From positions 17,529,048 to 17,593,047 of the forward strand of contig CM026421.1 in NCBI GenBank assembly GCA_014871385.1: a DNA stretch of 64,000 nucleotides, written 5' to 3'. The stretch is from Ceratodon purpureus (Eukaryota > Streptophyta > Bryopsida > Pseudoditrichales > Ditrichaceae). The position numbers and the translations under genes were made by a program. The notes below the pieces were generated by a model, which was not told the origin of the DNA, did no database searches, and saw nothing but the letters and a program-made list of their open reading frames with translations. This document shows, piece after piece, positions 1 to 10,700 of the stretch (position 1 is its first letter; the number at the start of each line of letters is the position of its first letter).

Positions 1-850
1 TTTTTTTGTACTTCCAGCCGTAGGATCTTAGACTTATTTTCTATCAAAAATACTATGTAAAATTTCAGCTGTTGGATCTTAACCATTTGTGAGATCATAA
101 CATTCAAAGTTGATGCAAGTTTTTTTTGGGCAGACATAGTCTACTTTGTGCAAAGGGGGACTTGATGATTGTTACCCCAAAAGTTTGGCTCATATTTTTT
201 TCCATGTAGATAACAAAGTTGAGAACACCCGTGAAAAAATTTAGATACTCATTTGGCTCTTTGAACCTTCATGCAATTTATTTTCCAAAAATAAGTATGA
301 AAACAATGATTCAAAAGAACCCAGATTTTGTCAATTTTATTTGGTTTTTGGAAAAAACAAACAGTGAGAAGGTACCTTTACAAGTTTTTGAATTACTGGA
401 AAAAACAAAATTGAAAAATTCATAAATCTCAAATTTGGCAAAATTTGAAAGAAAATAATGGAAAATTACAGAAATCTATGAAGCTTAGCCTTGTAATTTT
501 TGGAGGCTGCCCTTGAGAAATTGGGAAATGTTTTTACTTGGGTCACTTGGGAATTCTAATATGAATTTGGTTATGGAGTAGCTTTCGAAAAAAAAATTCA
601 AAAAAAATTCAAAAATAAAAAGTTTCTTTCTACCCGCTCGAATGCTGAAAACTAAAATTTGCATTTAAAACTTCGAAATTTGGAATTTGACTTTGCAATT
701 TTTCCCACATACACCTTGTAGTATAGGGAACATCCTGTAAAAATCTTAAGTAAAAATATCAAGTTTTACCCCTTTATCTAAGCTGCCCAAAATAGCAAAA
801 AGCCATTTTGGTGGCCGTGGTCGTTTAGGTGTTAACTATAGCATGTTCTA
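1..850 (+). repeat. Dispersed AT-rich repeat, copy 1
   Basis: This stretch aligns by eye, in the same orientation and order, with about 51780-52715. Shared landmarks include a block reading CCATTTGTGAGAT followed by TTCAAAGTT (near 85-115 and 51947-51975), GACTTGATGATTGTT (near 160 and 52030), CTTCATGCAATTTATTTTCC (near 268 and 52141), a TTTTTGGAGG-TGCCCTT block (near 498 and 52376) and GCTGCCCAAAA (near 782 and 52649). Identity is clearly reduced and there are indels, so the copies are old. I see no coding capacity and no terminal structure; the left end may lie outside the window. Confidence 0.6.
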
Positions 851-1899
851 TAAAACAAAACCACATCTGCCTGTAGATGGAGGAAAAAAAATTAAATTAA
901 ATTATTATATATTTAAAAAAAAAAAAAAACCCTCAGATTTCTTATTCCATACAATGCATGTGATAGTACGCAACAAAATGAAGAAGCAAAATTGAAAGAA
1001 TGGCTCCATTCCTTGACGCCATCATTGGGTACATGGAATCATTACCTCTTTACACGAATTTCCCAAATCAAACATTTTCCAAAAAACATTTCAACCCATT
1101 TCCTTGTGTCATTGAGTGAATACTGAAATTGACATTCCCTATGAGGTTCAGCTGGAGGGCAGAATTGGGAGAGGGTACAGGACAGTGCAGAAACGGCTCC
1201 AATTGTGGCAGACCAATACAAGTGCGAGTGCAGACCCGGTGAGGCGTATGAAGGTACCCACAACTTACAGGGTGAAGACTGAAGTGGGATGAAGGGAGGA
1301 CGGATTAGACGCAGATATGGAAGGGGCCCAGGAGGAAGAAGGGGGGGATACAATATAGTACTGGTACTGGGCCATAGTCCGGTGCCAGGGCCGGGCAGTG
1401 GGGCAGGGGGCAGGGTGCGAATATTGAATATTGAATATTGAAAGAGTCGTAATGCGGCATTAGTAGGGACCCCTCCCTCAGTCCTGAGCTGCTGTGAGCC
1501 TGTGTGTGTCCGGCATGCATCGTCTGACAGTCGGGACCGACATTCTCAGAGAAAGCTCTGCCACTGCCTGTACAGGACACTGTACTTACTACTCTGCCTG
1601 CACGAGCCACGGCCCACCAGGTCGCCACTCCCGACCACAACCCCTTTCCTATGCCCCTGCCCACTGCAACTTACCCTCCTACTGCTACTACCTTACTCCC
1701 TTTGCCAATGCCAGGAGCATACCTGCATAGCCTATTCTGGAGCTTTGATCTGCACAATCAATGGTTGCTATAACCGTATGTCACAAGCAAGTTTTTCATG
1801 AAAATTTCAAAAAAACAAAAAAAACATAATTTTTTAAGATGAAAAAACTAAATTATGATAAATTATTTTATGTGATATTTGCCTATATTTTATGTTATA
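851..1899. other. Spacer without a recognised gene
   Basis: The stretch has an AT-rich flank, a more GC-rich middle (about 1130-1770) and a short tandem of GAATATT near 1420-1440. The open frames in the middle are short, overlap on both strands and show no recognisable motif. It could be a decayed gene or promoter; I cannot tell which. Confidence 0.4.
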
Positions 1900-2001
1900 C
1901 TCCATGTGTCCCATAATGACTTTCTCATAGGTTCTCTAAAATCTACCTCCACATGTAGATTTGAGAGAACCTACAAGAAAGTCATTATGGGACACAGGGA
2001 G
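1900..2001. mobile_element. Stowaway-like hairpin MITE (102 bp)
   Basis: The element is almost entirely an inverted repeat: 1900-1944 pairs with 1957-2001 with few mismatches. Its ends read CTCC...GTCCCATAAT, close to the classic plant Stowaway (Tc1/mariner) terminus, and it is flanked by TA dinucleotides at 1898-1899 and 2002-2003, the target duplication expected for that group. A related single end lies at about 53549-53592. Confidence 0.8.
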
Positions 2002-2003
2002 TA

Positions 2004-2809
2004 TTATTTTTGGTGATTTCTTTTTGAAAAGGGAAAACTATAAAATATTTTTTTTGGACTACAAGCCTCATTTCCCCTCCAAAAAAAATATATGTTCAAG
2101 GCTGAACGGACCTGCTATTGATGTAGAGTGTTATATTTTATTATGGGCTTTCATCGTTGTAATAAATGATTTCTTTTAGTAACTAACATACATCAATAAG
2201 ATTATTATATAGATTATAAAACTTGATTTATTGGATTTCAAGGAAATTTAATAATTTCTGAACTTGCATTGTTGAATAATTTATGAATTTAAACAAGTTA
2301 GGATGTGCAAAGGCTTGTACAAGTCAATTTCCAAATAAGTCTATTGAATTTTTAGACTTATAAGTATAAGTGAGTATCTTAAAAGAGTCATCTTACAAAC
2401 TTTTGGTTTACATATATAAAACTAAGCATTTTTTTCCTCTCCAATGAGTAAATAGTAAATATCACACAAACTTGTGTAAAACCTGATCTCTAGCTGCAAC
2501 ATAACTTACTAGGGTTCCAAAACCTGATCTCTAGCTGGAACATAACTTACTAGGGTTCCTATGATATGGTCTCTGCGGACAAAATCATGAACAAGGTATG
2601 ATGAAATTGTAAGGTACATTATTTACAATTGCATGGATTAGCAAGATATTTCTCTAGGGGACTGAACTTTGAAGCCAAACAGTGATCAACCAAGTTTGTA
2701 GTACATACACATTGACCAAGAATTTATTTATAGGAGAGTGGCCAATCTGGAAAACTTCAAGTACAACAATTGAGTAGATTAGTGGGCCAAGGTATATATG
2801 TTACACCCA
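2004..2809. other. AT-rich spacer with one tandem duplication
   Basis: No gene is recognised. At 2478-2559 a 41-bp unit containing CCTGATCTCTAGCTG is repeated twice in tandem with one visible difference. The right edge is the MULE target site. Confidence 0.5.
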
Positions 2810-2818
2810 TTGGCAGAC
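2810..2818. repeat. MULE target-site duplication, left copy
   Basis: The nonamer TTGGCAGAC lies immediately outside the left inverted repeat and is repeated perfectly at 12119-12127. Nine bases is the standard Mutator-superfamily target duplication. Confidence 0.95.
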
Positions 2819-3116
2819 GGGTCTCTCTATCTCCCCGCTACGAGCGTTGCACTTCGTTCAATTCAGGGCAGGGGCAGCCCCGTCTTGCCCGACCCTCCCA
2901 CCGTCCCGACCCGAGCCTCCCACCGTCCCCACCCTCCCCGCGCCCGTCCCCGACCTCGATCCCACCGGGCCCGTGATCCCCCGTCCCCCCCCCGACCGGC
3001 CGCGATGCACCCCCCCGTGCCCGTTCTCGACCCCCGCCCGTCCCCGTTCCCATACAAGCGTTCCCTCACTCTCGTCACTCTCGCCCCAGTCGCCCTCGTT
3101 GCCGTCGGAGCTCATC
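2819..3116 (+). repeat. Left terminal inverted repeat of the MULE
   Basis: The 298-bp repeat is very GC-rich, with C runs on the + strand, and pairs with 11821-12118. Homology ends at CTCATC (3111-3116). It probably contains the transposase promoter, by analogy with MuDR. The open frames within it exist because of base composition and are not genes. Confidence 0.95.
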
Positions 3117-3394
3117 AATGCCGCCGGCACTGTACAGCGCTACAGGGGTTTCGGTTCTCTGGCGGCGCTGCTTCTGTAATGGTGACCCTCGTCGTTGCAG
3201 CTGTGAGGGGTCTGCGGCGGTTTCGAATCCATGTTGTAGGATTGGAGGATGGAGTGTGCTCGGGAGATGGAGGGCGCGGTTGCAGACGGGGAGCGCTGCG
3301 ATTCCGAGACCCAGTGAATACCGGTTCCACAGAATCTGAGATCATGACTTTCTGATCATGAAGAAGAACGGGCGCATGAGTGAATTCGAGTGTG

Positions 3395-6300
3395 ATGGAG
3401 GCCGAAGGTCCCAACCAGATTGAGAAGACGATGGCGGAACGGGAGTCTCCCTACACTGAGTTGCAGGACTTCGACGCCTGGAACTTTGATGGGGATCCAG
3501 GACAGGGGGGGGTTAGGACGCCCAGCACTACAAGGGCGACATTTGAAGGGGGCGACGTTGGGGCCGCAGCAGGGCGTAGGCAACCACGAGATCTCGTAGG
3601 ACAGGGTCACGTAGTGGACCTTGCGGCCGTCGAGGACAGCTTCAGCTGGGGCGCTGGTTCTTCCAGCAGATGTGAATCAGGCGACTCAGTGGCGAGGGGT
3701 AACGGTGCTGTGCAAGACGATGATGGTTTTGGTCCTTCATCTGATGTCGGAGGTGCAGTAGAGCAGACCATCAAAGTCGAGAGTGACACTGAAGTGAAGA
3801 AGACGGGCGGGAAGAAGCGCCGACCTTCCTGGAGGTATATGGCAGATAAGGTGAGGGCATCACTACAGATCCCACCTCCTGGTCCCTTCTCTAGGACAGA
3901 CCTAATATGGGATACGAAGTGCAATCAAGGGCGAGGTAGACGACGTGAGACAAACCAGGCAACAATACCATGGGACCGGCTGGATGACTTCTTGGAAGGT
4001 GAAATGTCCGCCAGGCAACATCCCTGCACTTTTGTTGAGGAGACGAGGAAGTGCATGAAGAAAGGGGAAAGGAAGCAAGTGAGAGCGGAATCAGCTGTCC
4101 AAGAAATCAGGTAAGACTGGTAGACTCTATGTATGCCCTGCGTGTTTCTGCCCTGTCCATTACTGAACTGTGTCTGAGGAATTCCTAATTCAGCTTCTGG
4201 CCCCATGTCCATGTCATCGTCAGGACCGCCATGCTCATGATCTCCTCTGTTCGACAATCGAACCTATGCGTGTCCTAATGGTTTAGATTGCCCTGACTGA
4301 TCCTGATCTCATTGTCTCCTCCTTCAATTTTTTACAGATATTCGTGTCAATATGGTCCGGAGGACTATACAAGGCAGTATAAGGTCGAGATTCAGAAGGT
4401 CTTCGCTCATACCCTAACTCAGAAGAAAAATTCGACAAACCAAAGGAAGGCCTTACAGCGTGCTCAGAAGATCGTGGATAAGGCAGCGAAAGAGGCAGCT
4501 GCAAAACCCCGTCCTAAAAAGAAGAGTAGGACAGACCCTGTACCTGACCTAAATGTTGAGGCGGTGGATGAGGATGCAGAAGAGCAGACGAGACTGAAGG
4601 AGGCGAAGGAGCGGCTTCTCGAAGCCCAAGCTATGCTTGACGCAGCTGTGAAGCCAAAAAGGAAGACTAGGGTGGGCAAAAGACATGCTGGAATGTCCAT
4701 GAAGCGAGGTTGCCAATGTAATTTCGTGGCCAAACAGTTAGAAGTTGATGAGAAACTCTGTACCATTCAGTTCCATTGCATGGAACATGTCAACAAGGCC
4801 GGGAAGCCCTGTCATGGCGCCGAGTTCGGAGGACAGCGTGCTGGGCTATCTGGTCATTTATCAGCAGCAACGAAGCAGTGGATTGTTGATTCCCTTAGGT
4901 CAGGTAAGTCCCCTGCACAAGTCATGGCAGACCACAAGGCCGAGGTGCTACGCTGTGCTCAGAACAATTTACCAGCAACCCGAGATACCTTCGTCATGCC
5001 ATCAGATGTTTACAATATCGCCAACAAATTGGCGAAGGAATTGTGGGAAAAGCATCCGAGGGATGCTATGAGTGTCCGTATGTGGACAGACGAAAACCCT
5101 GATTGTTTCTATCACTACAAGGAATATGGTAACATAGAGTTGAATGACCCCCCCCCCCTGATGAAGATGATCCTTTTTGCTTGGCCATCCAAACGGACTG
5201 GCAATTGGAAATGATGGTAAGGCATGGCCACCGCAGACCTCTGTCCATGGATGCTACTTTTTCGACTAATGCCCCTAAGGTTAGTTCTCTCCATTGTGCC
5301 CTGAATTCGACAGACTAGAATGTGCTGCGTGTTGTGGACAGGCTGTCCTAAGTTGCGTTCCTTATTTCTACACTGATGTCATTTTCTCTGTTTGTGAAGT
5401 ATCCCCTGTACACTGTTATGGTTTTCGACGAGTGGGAGCAGGGAATTCCAGTAGCTTTCACAATCCAGGGGCGATCAAGGGAAGTGGATATAGTTCCGTG
5501 GTTGAAGAAATTGAATGAGAGGTGTATTGCTGTCAGACCTGATTGGAAACCAAGTTCGTTTCTGGTTGATAATGACGATGCAGAGCTTAACGCCATAAGG
5601 TGCGACTTCTTCCATGCCATGCTGTGCTCATTATCTGAACTCTGTACTTATTATGACTGTGTCCTAATGTTACTGATGCTTGTCAAATAATGCACTTCTT
5701 ATGACAGTGTCCTAATGTTAGTGATGCCTGTCAAATATTGCAGGAAGGTGTGGCCTGAGACTGAGCAGGTTGAGGGACAAAAAAATGACGATGTGAAGAT
5801 TCTCTTATGTTTATGGCATACCCGAAAGGCTTGGCTTGAGAATGCTATGCAGAAGATAAAGGCCAATTACTTAAGGGCAGAAGTTCTGGGTGCATGCGCC
5901 GACTTGATGTATGGAAATGGAATTTTGCAGGGTGACCTAGCGGTACATGCAGCTGAGGAGAGATTTCAACACCTGAAGTCCAAGTACCCACAGGCCAAGG
6001 CCTTCTTCACATACTTCGAGAAGACATGGATACCAAAGATCGAGATGTGGGTCAAGGGGTACAGAAATATACCTCACGCCAACCAGGACACGAATGCCGC
6101 AGTTGAAAGCTATCATGCGAACTTGAAAGCCATCCTTAGGACAAGCAGGCAAAAATTTGATGGGAGAAGGGTTGACTGGTTGATTTATCACTTGGTTAAG
6201 GACGTCTTAACCCACTATTGGTATGCTGTTCAATGTAAATTGTATGGTTTCATTAAAAATGGTAAAGCTGAAGGGATAGTGGCCAGTGCTGTCATGAGAG

Positions 6301-6920
6301 CAGCAGAGATCCCTGATGAGCATGTTAGAATCTGTGAGGAGGAGGACGTCGCGTATGTGGCTTCACAGACAAATTTTCCAGAGATTTGGGCTGTCATGAG
6401 TCCGAATTCAGACTGGGCTAACTGTAACTGTCCACTAGGACAGAGGGGGAACATCTGCAAGCACGTAGTCAAGGTATTCAGAATGATTAATACAGAGGTC
6501 GAACCAGCAGATATTATCAGGTACGCTGGATCTTTGAGGGGGACCATTGCCGCTGGTTACAACACTGCTGGGATGGATGCATTTTTAGCTGGAATGGAGG
6601 CCGACACTGCCATGGTTAGGACAGCCGATGAGAAGACAGAGAATCCCGAGAAGGAGCTGTGCGATTTCAAGGACATCATGCGGGAGTGTGAAGGCATAGC
6701 CGTTGGCAACACGAACTTAAGGACACACTTTGTGGCACTTGCACAGGAATTTAAGGGGAAACTCTCTGCACTGAAAGTTAAAAGTGATAAAGGTCTTCTT
6801 CATCCATTGTCACAGCCGTCCTTTAAAGTCGGGGATGGTCCAAAGAACCTCCGTCGTTTTAAAGCTTTTTCGGAGACAGGCAGGAAAAAAAACACTACTA
6901 GGACAACCAAGAAAACATGA
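3395..6920 (+). CDS. mudrA-like MULE transposase (4 exons, one frame break)
   Basis: This is the cut-and-paste transposase of the surrounding MULE. My exon model is 3395-4110, 4338-5279, 5400-5599 and 5744-6920. All introns are GT-AG with consistent phases, and total length divides by three if one base is restored, giving about 1011 residues. The start is the first ATG after an in-frame stop at 3377. In order: acidic N terminus with a basic GGKKRRP patch; a Cys/His cluster near residue 375 (CQCNF...HCMEH); a DDE-type core with Asp in SMDATFSTN (about 544), Asp in FLVDNDDAELNAI (about 609), the CLWH motif after exon 4 begins and Glu in TNAAVESYHANLK (about 742); and a SWIM zinc finger CNCPLGQRGNICKHVVK (about 850). 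The frame breaks at an 11-C run (5148-5158) in exon 2. This could be a real inactivating slip or a base-calling error. Confidence 0.88.
5148..5158 (+). other. C11 homopolymer causing the transposase frame break
   Basis: The frame read from 4338 runs into this C run and stops at 5212-5214. A second frame begins directly after the run and carries the conserved first catalytic Asp (SMDATFSTN) up to the exon end at 5279. Frame continuity would need 9 or 12 C instead of 11. No convincing intron spans the site. Confidence 0.8.
5646..5741 (+). repeat. 48-bp tandem duplication in transposase intron 3
   Basis: Two copies at about 5646-5693 and 5694-5741 share TGTCCTAATGTTA and TGTCAAATA-TGCA. The second copy abuts the intron acceptor (ATTGCAG, ending 5743); the first ends ATGCAC and lacks a usable AG there. 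Both copies carry the TGTCCTA motif that is enriched throughout the element. Confidence 0.8.
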
Positions 6921-7080
6921 TGACACACGTACATTTGTTTTGGACAGCATGTTCATTACTGTATGAATGTCCAAATTTTTTTTTTAAAATGCGTTCGAAA
7001 TATATTCATAATACACATTGGTCTACGTTCGTTTTCATCTTGTTTCCCTTCCCCTTACTGTATTGCCTGAATCTGCGTAC

Positions 7081-7300
7081 AATCTGTCCTCTACGTCCTG
7101 AGTCTAACGTGTGCGTGTCCTTCGTGTCCTTCGTCTGTCCTGCGTGACCTTCGTCTGACCTTCGTCTGTCCTTCGTCTGTCCTTCGCGTGTCCTTCGTGT
7201 GATATTTCCGTGTCCTCTGTGTGCCCTTCGTTCGTCCGTGTCCTGTGTGTCCTCCCTGTCATGTGTATCCCCCCTGTCATGTGTGTCCTCACTGTCCTTA
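7081..7300. repeat. Irregular GTCCT/TTCGT array between the convergent genes
   Basis: About 15 imperfect units of the type GTCCTTCGTCT or GTCCTGTGT lie between the 3' ends of the two MULE genes. The array gives long open frames on the minus strand, but their Thr/Asp/Arg/Gly-rich translation is simply the repeat and is not a protein. The units share the TGTCC core with the element-wide TGTCCTA motif. Confidence 0.75.
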
Positions 7301-7781
7301 TGTAAAATTTTAATATTAATTTCCACTCAGTTCGTTCTTTGAAAGGCTTTGTAAATTAATCCGATATAATATATATTTTTTTTTAAAATAAATTCATTAA
7401 ATCTACGGTCACTTATCATTTCACATTAATTTTGCATTTTTTCGGTTTCATCTATATTTTTATTATATTAGAAAACGAAATATTTACAGATGTATGAGGA
7501 CAGTCCCGTGATAAGGCCCACATGAAACCAGTCTGTCCTTACATACGGAAGCAACGTCTATAGCCTTCCGGATATGGTTTCCTCACCCTGTCCTACCAAA
7601 CAACCGGAGCTTCTCACAGCATACCTGTCCAAAGTATGCATTACAAGGCAACACGAAACAGAAAATGTTTGCTTGTCCTACACAAGTACGCCCTCTTAAC
7701 CCCCTCTATCATAACATAGAAAACCGTAAATCCAGCAAGTAACACTGTCCGCGTTCCTGTCCTAACAACAGCAAGATAGCA
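7301..7781. other. Non-coding MULE segment 3' of the second gene
   Basis: The segment is AT-rich to about 7480, then mixed, with three TGTCCTA copies (7589, 7674, 7758). It probably holds the 3' untranslated region and polyadenylation signals of the minus-strand gene. No open frame of note was seen. Confidence 0.4.
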
Positions 7782-10700
7782 CTAATACGGCCCCTTGAAG
7801 AGCACTACGGGCGTGATAGCTCCTGCCATATCGTCCGCCCCCTCCACCACACCGGAAAGACTCTGCTCCTCAGCCAATACTTCAGTGGCCGCCCCCAAAC
7901 CAGTCCCGCCGCCCACCTCTCGCCCGATCTGGCGACCTGTCACTTCACGCCCAATCCCCTGCTCGCAGCCTTCCTCATCAGGCGAATCGGGAGAGGAACG
8001 GGCAGCGTCGAAAGTGCATAGCACTTGTGAAGCCCGGAAGTCGTCCAAGTCGTCCAGATCGTCTTCAACATTCCATGCAGCCAACCTCGTGATGCAAGCT
8101 GAGACACTCTCCCGCCGAAGATCCCGAGCAGCGACGAAGAGCGCCTCCCCTGCATTCGGCCAGTAACCTAGTGCCTCCAAGGACCCGAAGCAGTACCCCA
8201 ACTCTATGTTCTCTCGAAGGAGCATGATCTGGCGCACGGCTGAGAGGACAGCCGACCTGTCGATACCATCTCGCTCGACCCACAAATCGCGGAGTACATG
8301 CTCCTGTTGTGTGGCCACCATGTCCCTGCAGACCTTAATGAAAGTCCGGCGCCTCCAAGCAATGAACTTCTGTGCCTGCCCCCCTGTCTCGAAGCCCAGG
8401 TCTAAGACCGTCCTGAAGTCATCAAAGGCTGGGCCGGTTGTGTCAAGCGTTGGGAAGAAGATTTTACCTGCTCGAACCAGCTCCTCCATCGCAAAAAGGA
8501 TCTGCTGTCCCCTCTCATTCAGCCTCTTCTGCGTTAGACCACCAACCTGACACAGCATAGGCATCCTGGCGCCGACCTCTGACCGAGCGAAGAGCTTAAG
8601 AGCCCGAGCCATGTGGGGGGGCTCCCCAGCCATGTCGAAGTTATCGTACTCATCCCGAGTCCACTGGATCAGGGCGTCGAACTCCTCCACGGTATGAAGG
8701 AATGGGCGTCGCAAAATAGAGGGGGCGGGCACTGTTATAAGCTCCATAAACAGTGGCGACCATCCCCATGCTTCGTTCTCCTCCTGAATCCGGATACCTT
8801 CATCGAACTTAATCAACTCCTCTGCCACAAATGCAGCCCGCTTCTCTTCCACCTGCCGTTTGCTCTGATTCCACGCAGACTGTGCCACCGAGTAACTGAG
8901 GACGTCGTCATGGTGAAGGTAAAAGTCCTGTATCTCTTTGTCGATCTCATCCTTTGACTTCCGCACGAACGCGGTCTTGCACCTGTCGACTCCCTCCACT
9001 ACAGATTGAGGTAGAGTATCCTGCCCAGAAAAAGGTGCACATCAAACTTCATGAGCCCCTTGCCTGTCCTAAACCGGAACTAACAAGCAGATGAAAGAGA
9101 GAAGTTTAGATTCGATGGAGCCTTACCAGAATCTCCGGCGTGAATTTCAACACGCCCCATGCGGCCGCAACTCTCTTCGCCAAGTGTCCCAAATCCTGCA
9201 TGGCTCGCAGATTGGTAGTCGCGGCCTGTAGATCAGTGAGCAGTTCAAGTGGGATGATTTCTCCGCTCTGCTCTACTAAGCAGTATAGTCCCGGAGGTGG
9301 CCCGGGTGATTTGGGCTCCTTGGCCGGGTCCACGTCCGGGAAGATCTCCCTAGCCCGAGCCCTCGCATGTACAATGCATTCGAACCGCGCCTTGGCGACG
9401 GGGTCCAAAGGCGGGACGTCCTCAGCCTCCCTCCTTGGCTCTGTTCCTGCTCCCATGGCTGCTTGAGAAGCCCCCCTGCCCTTCTTCTGCCGACTGCTCC
9501 CTGCCGCCCCGTCCTCCGCTTCCCCCGTGTCTCTCCGTCCCTTCCCCTTCGGTTCTTCTTCACCCCGCTTACCCCCGCCCGAACCCCCTTCAACCCTCGC
9601 CCTTTTCCCCCCTGTCTGCCCCTGTTTAGCCGCCGCTGCTGCTGCAGCTGCTTGCCGGGTCCTCCCCTTAACCCCCCCGGCCCCTGCATCTGTCCACTGA
9701 GCCCCCCCCCCCACCTCCGGCGGCCTTGGCCCCTTGTTTCTGCTTCCCCCCATCCCCACCTCCGCGAGCTCCTCCTCCCTGAGTCTTGTGCCGTTCTTCC
9801 AGCACCTCCGCAACGCTGGGACCAAAAGGGTCAACCCTGGCCTTCTTCGACGTTGGAGTCACTTCAACGGGCGGTAACTCCCTCGCCGCCGGGGGTATCC
9901 CTCCACTGCCGCTGCTTAGCTCGACCACATCGTCACGAGTGTCCTCTGTGACACTGTCGGAACGAGCGGACTCCTCGTCATCCACCACTCTGGCCCGCCT
10001 TCCCGCCCCTCCAGCCTTCGGCATCAAGTGTTTTCCCAGCATCTGCCAGGGTATGCTCAGATTGTACTTCTTGAAGACTGCCCTAGACTCTTTGTTTCCA
10101 TCTAAACCCCGCGAAGGGTAGATCTTCAACCTCCCCGTCTTCTTCGAGTCATAAACCGGACACATGTCCATTTGCCGGTGCCACCCCAGGTGGGCCTTGT
10201 CCACCATATCGGAATTGCAGTACCTGCAGATGAAGGGTATCTTGAATCGCGCCTTCCCACTATCTTGCGAAGAGACGTACGATCGCCGCCAAAGGAGATT
10301 GACCTCCACCATCATCCAGTCGTATTCGGAGATGGTGAAGGCGTCCCGGTTGGGCTGGTAACAGGTCCATGTGCTTTGGCATAGAATCACCTCCTCTGGC
10401 CCGTGTTTACCTTGCACAAGAAGCTGCAGAAACAGAGAATCAGATCTGCTGAGAATGAGGGATATTACAAAATAGGAAGCACAGAGGTTGGCAAGGTCAG
10501 ACCCTTACCCCAGGTACAACTCCGGGCTCCTGCTTCTCCAGCTTCACCTGCCACTCTGTCGACAACTCCCTCACGTCCAGCACCGTCGCCCGTAGCCTGA
10601 GAACTTTGCATGCGTCGTGGGCGGATAGCCCACTGAGGTCAGGGGCGGTCTTATGATTAACCTGCGGAGGAGAAGAGACCACCAACAACATAAACACAGA

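Noticed and set aside
2770-3414. Long Pro/Arg-rich open frames on both strands in the left TIR, mirrored at 11710-12194
   Set aside because: They arise from the GC-rich inverted repeat, occur in several frames at once and have no domain.
7006-7326. Minus-strand frame rich in Thr, Asp, Arg and Gly
   Set aside because: It is the translation of the GTCCT minisatellite in three frames.
8206-9951. Plus-strand frames opposite the second MULE gene
   Set aside because: The minus strand has consistent splice sites and phases; the plus frames are antisense shadows rich in Pro and Ser.
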